Assembly (NCBI GenBank): GCA_949130485.1
Contig: OX422186.1
Span: 1,901,313 to 1,965,312, forward strand
Source: Agelas oroides
Taxonomy: Eukaryota > Porifera > Demospongiae > Agelasida > Agelasidae
Length of the DNA: 64,000 nucleotides
Reading direction: 5' to 3'
Below are positions 33,501-46,074 of the stretch, piece after piece. Position numbers and translations under genes: made by a program. The notes under the pieces were generated by a model. That model worked only from the letters and a program-made list of their open reading frames with translations, did not search any database and had not been told where the DNA came from. Position 1 is the stretch's first letter. Each line of letters opens with the position of its first letter.

Positions 33501-36500
33501 TTCATAGTGTGCTTAGTCATTACTCTTGTATTCTACTTAGCAATGGTTATAGGACTGGCTTTATGAGTCATGTGCTTTGCCTTTACTCCTGTACTGTGCT
33601 TTGTGATTACTGCTTTTAGTGTGATTAAGTAGCACTCATGAGGCAAGCAATGTTGCAATCTAGTCTGGTTCACATGTGAGAGGGTCTGGGCACGAGACTA
33701 GTTGTAATCCGACCATGAGAGTAACGTACTTTGTTTTGGAACACGGCCAGCATTCCTACTCTTGCAGCCTAGTTCCTAGACCCACTGATTGCTTGCAGTG
33801 TGTGAAGCAAATTATGACTTCATACCCAGGCCCTGAGTACAATAGCCCCATTCCCAACCATTGCCCCCCCCCCCAATACTTGCCAATGTTCTGATTCAAA
33901 CATTAATCTCAGGACATATACAGGGCATATTTATACAGAATCAGCTAGTTACTAAGTGTGGAACACCAAAGATAGAATACTGCTGCGAACATAAACAATG
34001 ACTTGCACAACCCAAGTGAGAACTGGGGGCGGCGAAGGCCTGGGAACGAGGCTAGGCTAGCTAGGCTAGCAAAGCAACTGATCAAAACCTGGAGGCAGGG
34101 AGAGCACTGGGATGCCTAGGAACGAAAACCAACAACAATTGAATCTTGCTAGGACTACAACAGCTAAGAGGTTGCGTTTCCATTTCTGTTTTCAGTTTCC
34201 AGTTTCCGTTTCCAGTTTCCGTTTCATTTCCATTTCCTGCTTTCCATATGCCCCAGTAACATTTCCACTCTGCTACCCACAATATCATATTATGATGCAG
34301 CCAGTGCATACATACAAGACCAAGAGGTAGAATATCTTCAGCGTGAGTGAAGCTGGTTATACAATGCTTGAAAGGGGCAGCTGGAGCATGATCATCTACT
34401 GTAGAGGGCTAGCAGTTGTGTAAACAAAGTAGGCTACTCAAGAACACAGACTCTGATCCCTCTGCTAGCTTCACAGTCGATTGTCCAGCATGCATGGGCC
34501 TGAACACTTCCCTACTCCTCGTGTTATTAACGAATAAGTATACATGCAAGCTAGCCTCGTTCCCAGGCCCCGCCAGCTTTCCATCGCTTGCAGTACAGGA
34601 AAGCTGGGCGGGGCCTGGGAACGAGGCTACATGCAAGCTAGGACATGTGTTCACAGATTCAGCTTTATAATGGACTGGAGAAATCGTTTTTTCAAAAGTG
34701 ACTTTATCCTGTGTACACGTACACTACTTTGTGTCAGATGGGGAATAAGTGTGCATGCAAACTAGGCAGTGGGTTCACAGACAACAGTGGTCAGCAGGAG
34801 GCCAGACTTATCCAGTGTACACAGTCAGCTAGAGTAGTTGCTTTGGCAATGGCAAGTTGTCTCATGTAAGAGCTTGTGTGTGAGTTGATCAAAGACAGTA
34901 GAGTGACAGTTATTCCTCCTAGCTATGGACATAATTAATGGTATACTGCAATCTAGTGAAACCTTTGCTATACGGGAACTATGCTGCACCGCATTGCTTG
35001 CTCAGGCTTGACCCCACAATGTTTTTTATTCCCCTAGACACAACAACAACAAAAAATCAGTGCGTTTGGACATGCATACCTACAGAATGCCTAGTACACA
35101 GAATGCATGTGACCACCCCTTTGTGTGGTACACTTGCCAATTTTTGGCATATAGTATACAAGTTACTATACGCCTACATTTCTGTCATACTGAATATTAA
35201 CTCCGACCACTTGATATTTACATACAGCTCTGTCAGATGAAAGAGTAAAAATCAATGCTAATGTACAAGTGTGACTAGTTTCTCAAACACATTGTTCTAC
35301 ATACAGCTAGCTAAATGTATGCATTTGTGCTGTTCTTTAGTTTAACTCCTGGAATGAGGTACTACTACGTCTTTGGAGATGTGTATGGCTGGAGTGAAGA
35401 GTCCAGTTTCAGGGCTGCCCCTGTGCCAGGGCCTGGTATGACAACAAGAGTTCTGTCTATTGGAGGTACGGCAAAACTCACATTACACCCTAAAATGATA
35501 AAATGCAATTATTTACTGTGTAGCCATTATTTTGTGGGTTAACTAATGAGTTCTACATGTCTCAATTGAGGTCTATAAGCTGGCTATCTATGATGACCTA
35601 ATTTACTTCCCTGAACAATCTAATTGGTGCAATGACATGCCAGTACACTTTATAATTAGGCCCCAGTTTCTCCAGTGAAGGTGTCCAAACCCTATTTTTG
35701 TACGAAGACGCAGAGCGCATGCAAAAAATCAACAAAAAATCAAGGCCTGGGGACAGCTACTGTGGATAATGTGGTTAACACTAGGTACTACACGTGGTTA
35801 CATGTTGAAAGTGATACCTGATCTTACATTGATAGAGTATAAGTTTGAAGGCTCACTTATAGCTGTGCAATACCATCCCCAGATTCAGGTCATGGTGAGT
35901 ATGATGACAGTCGGCAGGTGCTGAAACTGGAGCAGCCATCACTCAACACTACTAAACACCTCATTCAGGAAATCAGTAACAGTGATCTGGTGATACATGT
36001 TGGTGATCTCAGCTATGCAGACGGATATGAAGCTGGTGTGAGTACAAGCAAGGAAACTTAACAGTGATAAAAGAAAAACTGATAACGTGACATTGTGTGT
36101 GTTAATGTATTTGTAATGTGAAACCCTTAACAGACAGTATACTTGGGCTGAAAACTGTGATACAGATATGTCTAAATCATGGAAAGATCACGTTCACAGA
36201 ATCCAAAGCAGTGCTTTGTTAGGTTATTGTTACAATGTGCACACCCTAAATGTTAATTTCAACCCTGGTTCCATTCACAAGATTATGAGTAATTGAGGCT
36301 TAAGTATAGAGGTTATGTGATGCTTATAACGATATTATTGTTATGTGATAAGCCCTGTGGTTTGTATTTGATTACCATATTATTTGGACTCACGAGTATG
36401 AACAATTTCTCTTTGCAATATAGTTAATGTTGTCTCTCTTTACAGTGGGAAGAATTCTTTGACCAGATGAAACCAGTGCTAGCAGCGCTGCCGTACATGG

Positions 36501-39500
36501 TTTGTCCTGGTAACCATGAAAGTGACTCAAAGAACTCAAAGTAAGTGTGTCCTGTCGTATTCGTGAACCAAAGTTCTCCCTACTATAGGATTATTGTGGT
36601 GTTAATAGTTTATCTTTTAGTTCTGGGATTACAGAAAGTATAGGAAGCTTACATCTTGTGTAAGCTCATCTTCAACTGCGTCAGGATATTTATGCCTGTG
36701 CTTCATAAATGGAAGCATGATTGACTGCTGGTGTTGGTACTTACCAGACACTTCCTTAAGGTTACGGGATACGGAAATGGGCATGGTCAGAGGTCCAAAC
36801 GGAATAACTCACAGTGGCTGCGTGTGTTAGGCTACAGCCGCAAAACACGGAAGATGAGTCGAGAGGCACGACACAAACTTGCACAGTGAGAAGCAAAGAA
36901 AGATCTCTAAGGAGTGGTCGTTCACACGTGGTCAAAGTTCGCCAACCACATTCCACTTCTGCAAACAACCGGGAGGAACAAACCGCAATGCAGAGGGACA
37001 ATTCATCACGTTTTTGAGGGCCTGACAAAGGCTTTTTCGAAAAGTACCTCTCACTTTTTGAGAAACAGTCTGTTTTTCGCTAAACTCCACATACCACACA
37101 ATTATCAACATCTGTGTACTTAAACAGCTGATGCTATCCCAAAAAGCTCTCCATCACGCTCTGCGTTGTCCATTTTATAGCACTTTGGACGTTAAACCGC
37201 TTCATATACACAGCTGCTGAACTCTATTTTTGGTTGGAAAAGATACACCTCTAATCACGGCTGTTGCAAGTGAAAAATTGTAACGCGCATACGTGAATAT
37301 ACGGTAAGTACGCGCGCACAAGCGGTATCTGGTATCACATAATTAACTTAACCTTAAATGGAATTAAACATGACTGTGGCGTTGGTGCTCCCCCACTAAA
37401 ATAGACACCAATTTACATCCTTATTGAATAGAATTGCCAAGCGCATTAGTGCAAGGCTCTGAATGAGAGATCCACGCATTCTCACATTGTGTAGGTGTAT
37501 GTACCCACGTGATGGTCATGCATATTGGAAGTCAGTTAGTTTTGGGACACTCGTGAATATGTCACATCAGGTCGAGATCAGGGATGATGGCAATGAAAGT
37601 CTAGAAGAAAGAAGTAGCCAGTCCACTAGCTTGGCTCCCAGTTTCATGTATTCTTCAGATTGCTTTGACAATAATACACAAGCAGAATGGTGAAGGCCCA
37701 AGAATGGAGGCTAACAGTCACATGTGCACTAGTGCTGGCATGTGTTGTTTTTAATTTGGCGAGTACACTCATAGGCAATGGCCCGAGGCTGATGTACATG
37801 CATTTTTCATAGTACAAATCCTTGTTGATAATGACACAGGGTCCATTTACAACTACATACGTATGTAGAGCATGTGTAAGTGAAGCTACCAATGAAATAG
37901 TATCCGTAGTGTCTCAGTGAATGCAATCTTCTGTACGATTAAACATTAGGTTAAATTGGAGCTACACTTTAGTGTAGACAAAAGACACCGTGAGCTAGTG
38001 TGTACGTAGTCACTTTTACAGTTTAATGACCGAGTTATAATGATTATTTTAGTGTAGTGTATATTTTTACCTCCAGTGCATACTACCAGGGCCATGATTC
38101 TGGTGGAGAGTGTAATGTACCATACATCAACAGATTCGCAATGCCAAGACCTGGCCCAGACCAACCTTGGTAATGAAAGCAGATCATATATACTGGTATA
38201 GTGTGTGATGATTAGGCCTGAAGCTATTATGCCTCAAATTTTGCCCATTTTGCTTTTGGAAAGTTCCATGAAATTCAGCCTATTATCCTTTTCACTCCTC
38301 CTATAATGCTCCACGTATTCCTCAGCTAACCGTAAGCCGTAGATTTATTTGTGGCCTTACAGAGGCACTAGCCACATGGTAGATTCACCGCTACCTTCCA
38401 TTTTTGCAAAGTCTGATACCTTCACGGCCTATCTAGCAATGAACTGTAGATGTCTACTTGTTGATGTTATGCAAGGACTGTGGGCTGCTGATGATGCACT
38501 TAAACCAGAAAACCACACGTGTGTGAATTGTACTATAAATATTGCCTTTTATGTTAGTATTATGCTTCATGCTCAGATACACTAGTATGCCAGACATTTT
38601 GCTGGCATAATAGGATCAGGTCTATTCTTGATGTTTTTGGAGGCCCCCATGCATTGGATGCATGAGTAATTTTTAGTGATGGCTATACTCTAACCTTTTG
38701 TGAGAGCTTCTATTGATGCAGTATTCTCAAAACTTTACTTAAAGTACAAAAAATTTCTTTCGTCATGAATGCCAACAATGTACATTTAACTCTGGCCCTT
38801 ATAGCTTCATAAATTTCCAGGCTGTGTTTATTTATCACTGTAACAAATTGTACAATGTTACCATTTGTGGCTTTGATTTATAGGTATGGATTTGACTATG
38901 GCTGTATCCATTTTGTGATGATGAGCACAGAGCACAACTTCACACAGGGATCTAAACAATACACTTTTCTGGTCAACCATCTTAAAACTGTCAACAGGAC
39001 CAAAACACCATGGCTAATTTTCTCTGGACACAGGTACCCTAGAGAATATTAAATTGTTCACTTATCTTTACAGTTTTAATCACTCATTGACAAAAAAATA
39101 TTAGTAGCTATGCAGCCCACTTAAATTTACAACTTTCATATTTACTGTGCCAAGTAACATGGGGAGTCCCCTGGGAAAGCCCCTAAGGTGGTGTCCCAAG
39201 GGGGACAGGATTCTTCTCTTTCAGTAATTTGTCAATGTCAGTAATAACTTTCACTATCAGTATCTGTGCATAGAAAGGTGGGGAGTCCCCTGGGAAAACC
39301 CCTAAGGTAGTGCAGCACCTGGACTGGGATAATCTCCACACTATCTAGTAATTAGCATTCATGTGGGTAATGAATCTAGTTATAGTGCACAGTGTTTGGC
39401 TAACTAAAGCTTCACCAACTGGCACCATCATTACTCTCGCGCGCATCACAGCATACAGAGCATGCCATGTCTTTAGCCAGGTCACTATTGTGTGGAGCAC

Positions 39501-42500
39501 AAATCTTTTCATGAGACTGCTTAGAGTAATCGTCATGAGAAGAGCTTGCCAGATGGATCTGTGCTGCTTTGTGCAATCCGTAAGTAGCCTGGCTTGGTTA
39601 CATGACTCAGTGCCAGCTATTGTACAGTAAGATGCTCCAGCTGCCCCTACTGAACACTGGAAAAATCAACTTCTACTACATCATTAAAGTATTATAATAA
39701 AAATGTTGCTTAGTGTCTGTATGCAGCATGCTGCTGTAGCATTGAATTAAAGTATGACATACAGAATGATGTACGACAAATATTTTAAAAGATGTATGAC
39801 AGAAAATCCACAACTAAACTTCCTATTGTGAGGCTTGCTCATCCTCGCCGAGTAGGCATTTACTATAGCAATATGTTGCACTTGTTCTATTTACACTTGG
39901 TACTGTATATAAGGCAAATAATTCTATACTTATCGTGGATTTTCTGTCATAATAATTTTTAATTCGTCAATCAAGGCAATCTCTTTGAGCAAGTCATGCA
40001 TGCAACTAAGATGGCCAAAACTAGAGTTATAGTAAGCCAAATGTTTTTACAGAAATATCATATTATGTTTATATCTCTTACAGGCCAATGTATATTGATA
40101 GCACTAATGAGACTGAACCATCTGGAGAGTTACCTGTTGCTAAACTACTTCAGACAAACATTGAACCACTGCTTAAGGTGAAACCATTTTTTCCTCCATA
40201 ACTAATAGTTTTGTAACAATTAATGCCAACACTGCATCTACCTTTTACATGCAAGCTAAAGAAGTGTTATGACTTCATTTTATTACAAAACATAGCACAA
40301 CTTCTCCCACTATCTTACTGTGGTTGCACTTGTAGCCACAAGCTGGGGGCCCACTAGGCACTTGCCTTATGAACTGGGGGGCATGCCTTACCACTAGAGT
40401 TGTGCCTGTCAATAATCCATAATAGTGTACGGTCCAAGAGTGACTAGTACAGAGAACTACTGTGATTTTTGCTTTACGAGAGCTATACTGTGCTTTTTTT
40501 GTGTGTATATACATAACGTATGACACAGCCTGAATCAGGTGCCTCAAAAGCTCTCTCAATGTCATCATACTGCATGCCATTGTACATTTGTGATCTATAT
40601 GCATATGCGACAGTCCCGTGTAGAAATCAAAGATTATTCCGTAGCGCATTTCGATTGCATCGCTGTGTTTGAAGTGCCGTATCGCTGAACTTCCGTTAAG
40701 GGCGGGGCTCATATGTGCTTTGTAGATGCATAAATATCTAATAAGTCTATGAAGCGCGTAGGAGCCCCACCCTTAACAGAAGTTCAGCGATACGGCGCTT
40801 CGAAGGCAGTGATGCGATCGAAATATACAACGAAAAAACCTTCGATTTCTACACGGGACTGCCGCATATAATATTAATCCTAGTACTAAAAGCATATGGT
40901 GGGTAGTACTCTTGATTCAAGATCAACGGCATTAATCTAAAACAAGAGAATGGGATACAATTACATCATCATGCACTCTTGCCTGAAATTAGCCTCAGAA
41001 CTGACATGCATGACACTCCCCAAAACCAAACCTTTCCCAGGAAGGATGCTTATAGACTCAAAGATGTAGATGTTCTTGGCATTTTCTTTATTGTGGCTAC
41101 GCCACTGTTTATAGACATGTTACATATGAATATGCAAACACTCCACAATACTCACACATGCTCACACAATGGCAATAGGATTACAAAGTAGATCTCTCGT
41201 TTTGGGGTCACCACCATAGCTACCAACGCACATGTGCCGTGTACCAAGGAAAATGTACCCCAGGAGCCACCGTACACATTGTTATTGGCATGGCTGGACG
41301 TACTCTCATGCACAATGTCAAGTAAGAGTTAGTGTTGTCAATAGAGTGTAGCTATGAACCTAAAGTAATGCAACCATTCATTCTAACATTGCCTCTTATA
41401 TATTTTGTTCTTACAAGTGATTACTCAGTTGCTTGTTATGTTCAAAGCTCTGTAGCACAGAACTGAGCTTATATGCTCTGTGAACATGCATAAACACCCA
41501 ATGCGTCTACACAGTGTGTGAGAGCCTGACCCTAATGAAAGATGTGCACCACGGTGCTTTGAACCCAATTGAGATCCACTGTGGTAAAAAAAAAAAAGAA
41601 AGTACTCCCCGTGTTCTCATTTCTTTCAGGCCAACTCCACCCGACTGGTTGGTTGTACTTGATGATCAGGTATGATGACAGTACTGTAGCAACATTCAGC
41701 CCATAAACTTTGCAATCGTAAATTAAGGTGGCAGCAAGAGTGGCAGAACCACGGGCTACGAGGGCTATAGCCCCACTAAGGACTTATTGAGAGGATGACA
41801 ATACTGTAGCCTGCTGAACTGAAATGTCACTTCTACACTCAGCACATAAACACTACAATTGTAAATTAAGGTGGCAGGTCAACCTTGCAAAGTATGTGCT
41901 AGTAATGAAGCCCCTCATGAGTACTTGTTGGGCTACCAGAATAGATGTAGGTGCAGACACTGCAAACCGCAAGATTGTTGTGATAATGAGATCCACAACT
42001 AAGTTGTAGCAGCTCTGGCACTAGTACATACACCTTGAGCTATATAGATTCACAATATCTCGGAAATGGTACTGTCTCCAATGGGAGCCAAACTTGCAGG
42101 AAATGTTCTGATTCCGGAGTCATTGGCATTTGTGGTGATGCATTATATAACACATAATATAATATACGATAATTATGTGCGCTATAATAATTTTAGCTAC
42201 ATACACTGCGTGAGCTGCATATAGTACTACTGCCCAGAGTATTTATGGAAAGCACTCATCACAACCAACAAGAGTTTTCCAAGTTATTTTCTTCTTAATA
42301 TTATTTACGTATGTAAGTCCGATTTTCGGGATACAGAATCTTTATACAAGTCAGAAGTTGTTTCTGCTTAATGATACAAATGTACTTCTACAGATATTCA
42401 GAAAGATAAACAATGTCAATATTGTGATGAATAAATGCGTTGGATGAGGTAAACTATGCAACACTATTTATAAAATCCAAAAAGTTGACCTGCCATCTTA

Positions 42501-42845
42501 ATGCTGCCCCTCTTTTGGAAAGCCTACAAAAGGAGATGCTCCCTTACTTAAAAGTACAATCTCTTAAGTGTCTACAGTGCACAAGGTCCTACAGTGCAGT
42601 GCTCTTCCATACATGCACCAGAACTGTTGTGTTATGGGGCTAGTGGTCTAATGCATAAAATGAAGTTGATACAAGTGAAGTGTGCCTTCTTGTGAGATTA
42701 CCAAGAAATAACATCAAACTGATTTGTTCCCACACAGCACTGGGGCTACTCGCGTTTTACAGCCAATTCCAGTACTCTAGTGTTTGAGTACATCTGGAAT
42801 GATGATGGCAAGGTGCATGACAACATTGTGCTTAGAAAGACTTAA
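30535..42845 (+). CDS. secreted purple acid phosphatase (metallophosphoesterase), 15 exons
   Basis: Exons: 30535-30658, 30820-30995, 31279-31381, 31530-31638, 32067-32148, 32621-32721, 35341-35465, 35883-36037, 36446-36540, 38077-38169, 38884-39033, 40084-40177, 41179-41321, 41630-41669, 42738-42845. All junctions are GT-AG and phases agree, giving 565 residues. Residues 1-22 are a hydrophobic signal peptide. An N-terminal Ig/fibronectin-like region holds NEPLHGHLALTGNPTEMRLVW (exons 4-5). The catalytic domain shows all five metal-ligand blocks: GDSG (D274), GDLSY (D315, Y318), GNHE (N348), FSGHR (H437) and GHHH (H480, H482). The Tyr ligand gives the purple Fe(III) charge-transfer colour in this family. 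It should hydrolyse phosphomonoesters at acid pH in lysosome or outside the cell. Length and domain order resemble the long plant-type PAPs. Several introns carry MITEs. Confidence 0.93.
31062..31213. mobile_element. TAGCCTCG-family MITE, diverged long copy
   Basis: It begins TAGCCTCCTTCCCAGGCCCA and ends GGGGCCTAGGAATAGAGCTCTA, imperfect inverted repeats. The core GTGTGGATCACTTTAAGT resembles a segment at 59555-59572 beside the kelch gene. It lies in intron 2 of the phosphatase gene. Confidence 0.5.
33409..34253. mobile_element. 845-bp non-autonomous element with GGGCATATGG ends, copy B
   Basis: It begins GGGCATATGGAAAAGCAGG and ends CCTGCTTTCCATATGCCC. CAGTAACAT is exactly duplicated at 33400-33408 and 34254-34262, a 9-bp target duplication as made by Mutator-like elements. 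Long subterminal tracts of GGAAA(C/T)-type repeats are inverted at the two ends. It has no transposase. Copy A at 7719-8491 is in the opposite orientation. It is in the large phosphatase intron 6. Confidence 0.85.
34552..34629. mobile_element. TAGCCTCG-family MITE, intact copy with 9-bp duplication
   Basis: This 78-bp near-perfect palindrome begins TAGCCTCGTTCCCAGGCCCC and ends GGGGCCTGGGAACGAGGCTA. CATGCAAGC is exactly duplicated at 34543-34551 and 34630-34638. It is the best-preserved member here and defines the family ends. It lies in phosphatase intron 6. Confidence 0.88.
34718..34950. repeat. dispersed repeat, copy 1 (second copy 45146-45372)
   Basis: About 230 bp, including CAACAGTGGTCAGCAGGA, CTTATCCAGTGTACACAGTC and GTTGCTTTGGCAATGGCAAG, is repeated in direct orientation at 45146-45372 with scattered differences. 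No coding potential or terminal repeats are seen. Confidence 0.8.
40607..40865. mobile_element. GTGGCAGTCCC-family MITE, copy 4
   Basis: A 259-bp palindromic copy with ATAT directly outside each end (40603-40606, 40866-40869). It lies in phosphatase intron 12. A more diverged interior copy is recognisable at about 41450-41580 in intron 13. Confidence 0.85.
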
Positions 42846-42850
42846 ATAAA
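42845..42850 (+). promoter_or_regulatory. polyadenylation signal AATAAA overlapping the phosphatase stop codon
   Basis: The stop codon TAA (42843-42845) runs directly into AATAAA, sharing one A. If this signal is used the 3' UTR would be only a few tens of bases. Confidence 0.6.
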
Positions 42851-42899
42851 ACCTTGTGCCTGCATGCATGTATTTGCGCTGTGTGTTATTTTGTGTGAT

Positions 42900-43095
42900 A
42901 CGTTGTTTATTGTGAGTGTATGTATTTATTGTGAGTGTATGTATTTATTGTGAGTGTATGTATTTATTGTTTTATTGTATTTATTGTGAGTGTATGTATT
43001 TATTGTGAGTGTATGTATTTATTGTTTTATTGTATTTATTGTGAGTGTATGTATTTATTGTTTTATTGTATTTATTGTTATTTACTGTGAGTGTA
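42900..43095. repeat. AT-rich tandem repeat (TATTTATTGTGAGTGTATG)
   Basis: Units of about 19 bp, TATTTATTGTGAGTGTATG, alternate with TTTTATTG insertions over nearly 200 bp just downstream of the phosphatase gene. Confidence 0.9.
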
Positions 43096-44082
43096 TCAAT
43101 ACTGCTTCCTTGTGGCTATAATAATCTTCTGTTTAAACATCACTACATTCATCTGCAAAGCAACCGTAGGAACCCAGAGGGAGTAGAACATGGTTGACAC
43201 TAACTAGTCTTGCTAATTAAAAACAACTTGGGTCTTCATAATTGGACCAAGCCTAGCTTGGCGATTCAAAATGTGAAAATCCTCTCAGTAAATAAAAGGC
43301 AGAAGAATTTGTCTGTTGAGATAAAGAAGTCATGCAATTAGCGGTGACCTCGGTTATTTTTAGTTCAGCCATGCACGTCCTACCTCCTCTTGCATGCGGC
43401 CATGCAATTTAATTTGAGGGGGCGGAGCTAAAGCACCTGCGTTCGTGTGTCCCGATCGAGCGAGTCCGGCACGTGTACATTTTGACGATGTGATCAGTGC
43501 CAGTTCACAGGTAAGTTTAATGATTTGAAGTATGTTATAGCAATAGGTAATTTCATTTTCGTAAATTGGGGTTTGGGCCCACAGCTTTTACGCACTGTCC
43601 CTGGCTGTTGGTGAAGTTATGTCAACCTTCAGCTACACTGAGATGAATGTACTCAACATAATTATAGGAGTGTCCTTGTGCATCAGACTGCTTTCCAAGA
43701 GCTCTAGACTAGCCTTCTTTGTCATAATAAATGCTTTTCACTGCCTTAGTACATGTATTCCCTTTGGCATTGCTTCAATTTTGCACTACAAGGGGGTGGG
43801 GTAATACGTTTCCTGATCAAGTGATTCAAATCAGGATCAAGATCTTTGATCAGTGGAATCATCTCCTTCCAATGCTTGTTTTACGAGCACCGTACACAAA
43901 ATTGTAGTGGCTTGGTAGGATTGATCTGTTGATTACTGCCATTTGGAGGTCACCTCGATCCCTTATTGACTCTTGATCCCTTATTGACTCTTGAAAAGAA
44001 TATTGAAAAGAATGTTGATCACTTCAGTTCATTTTTATATTTGAATAACTACCCCTTGCACTATGCGATTTGTGCTGAATAT

Positions 44083-44416
44083 CAGTGGCGTAGCCAGGAG
44101 ATCGCCGATGCTAGGGCACAGCATGGGCATACTATGTTTGTACGAAATTCTGCGCAAAGTGCAGAAGCATTTAGGGGGGTCTGGGGCATGCTCTCTCAGC
44201 ATACGGTGAGCGTATGAGACTCGTAATTCTGTGGATATATGTAACAATACTGTGCCGTTCGATTTCAAGACCGTTTAGCGCCCGATTCGCGATCGACAAC
44301 GATACTATCAGCGCCGATAATTCGCATGCGTATGTGCACTGGTGGGGCACGGCCTCTAGTTGCTAGGGCACGTGCCCCAGTGTGCCCCAGCATGCCCCAG
44401 CCTGGCTACGCCACTG
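44083..44416. mobile_element. 334-bp hAT-like MITE, CAGTGGCGTAGCCAGG ends
   Basis: Perfect ends CAGTGGCGTAGCCAGG and CCTGGCTACGCCACTG are bounded by an exact 8-bp duplication CTGAATAT (44075-44082, 44417-44424). Internal phrases GGGGGGTCTGGGG and GTGCCCCAGTGTGCCCCAGC are shared with 28540-29040. A partial relative is at about 60726-60880. Confidence 0.9.
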
Positions 44417-45145
44417 CTGAATATAGACAGTTTCCTCTTCAGCTTGTTGGTATCATCAGGGAGAGCATGATGTGCTTTAAATTGGTTCATGCATTGGGAT
44501 TACCAGATATGTGTACATGATTATGACGTACATGCTCCAGTCATTCTTGAGGTGAAACCCACTGATTTGTGTTCACACTGTACCATGTTTGCTGTCACAT
44601 TTCCCTTAGGATATGGTCCAATGTAGTATTTCGTGTCATGTTGTCTATGCCTAGAGCGAGGTGGTTGACTGCTAATTAATAAAAGGCACACAGGATAAGT
44701 GCTTAATTTTTTAATCCGCTTATCTCTTATTGTTGTCCATTCGCTTCTGTTTCCATAAATACTTAACTGTATGTCAGCATGACCAATTTGTAGTATTGTT
44801 GTTCCTGAATGGAGATCTTACTGTGAAAATACAAACACCCTAGTTTTTAAACTGTCATGTGTTACATATAGGAGCCAGTTAAATCTTGCATGCTAGTGGT
44901 GATTTACTTATGCTGACAAGCAGACAGAGTGACAGATGAACATGCACTTTACCACAAAGGGCAATACCCAGTGCCATATTTGGTGCTGATTTGTGGTATG
45001 GCTACATAAACTGTTATCATTAATTCTACTTCCAGTAGTACTTTCACTTTCCCACTAGTAAGCCATAGAGTTCCAAGTGTACTGTATCTGGACAGAGTCA
45101 GCTTCATCTTGGACAGGGGAGTAGTTTTCCAATGTTGCTTACATA

Positions 45146-45372
45146 CACTACCTTGTGTCAGACGGGCATTTTAAGGAATAAGTATGCTTGCAAGCTGGGC
45201 AGTGGCAACAGTGGTCAGCAGGAAGCTAGTCTTATCCAGTGTACACAGTCTGCTAGAGTAGTTGCTTTGGCAATGGCAAGTTGTCTCATGTAAGAGCTTG
45301 TGTGTGAGTTGATCAAAGACAGTAGAGTGATAATCGTTCCTCCTGGCTGTGGACATAATATGGTATACTGCC
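45146..45372. repeat. dispersed repeat, copy 2
   Basis: Direct-orientation partner of 34718-34950; see that entry. The two copies lie on opposite sides of the phosphatase 3' half, so recombination between them could delete or duplicate it. Confidence 0.8.
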
Positions 45373-46003
45373 ACGGTACAACTGTGTGGGCATCAGTGTT
45401 GATTGTGCAATCCGTGTGGCATGCAGGAGACACAGAATTGAGCACTAAAACCCAGCAAGTGCATAACCACTACAGATTTGACAGCCCAGATTGCCACTTA
45501 CACAGAGTTGACCAGGGCCTAGGCTCATGTGGTGCGTATACCACTAACAGCTATTTAATTGAGTTTGTGTAAAAGGCTTCAATTAGCCATTATTTCTTCA
45601 ATTTGTAGGTGCCTGCTGGCACACCCTCAAGGGAAGGACATGAATCGAGAGTAGTGGACTTTGGTGTAAACTGGTTCATGAATCTTATATCTATTCACCT
45701 GTTGTAAGTACTTATGAATGCCATAATTACTGCAGTATTCACAACATGGCCTTATGGGGTGAGTTGGTCAAAACTCCCCCTCTAAAATCACACTGTCAAC
45801 ATCTGAGCTGATAGTGATAGTATTTTATCTGTTATCAGCCACAGCTTGAAATGGGCGTTCATCACTTTGAGTAGGCATGTGTACACAGAAGGGAAAATAT
45901 CCTTATTAATGGCCTATTCTGTTTATATATAATTTCTGAGTGCAACTCCAATCATGCTATATCGAAGGAACACTCATTATATATGTTCTTCTGGTTGATA
46001 TAA

Positions 46004-46074
46004 CCTGTTACCTAGGCAACATATAGAAATGTTGCTCAGACCCCCTTCTACAGTGATGTTGCCTAGGTAACAGG
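46004..46074. repeat. perfect 19-bp inverted repeat (hairpin)
   Basis: CCTGTTACCTAGGCAACAT at 46004-46022 is exactly mirrored at 46056-46074 around a 33-nt loop. It lies 640 bp upstream of the NLR-B start codon. It may be a tiny MITE or a regulatory hairpin. Confidence 0.8.

Noticed and set aside
40275..40712. 145-codon minus-strand frame
   Set aside because: Its N-terminal half is one arm of a MITE (40607-40865) and the rest has no family resemblance.
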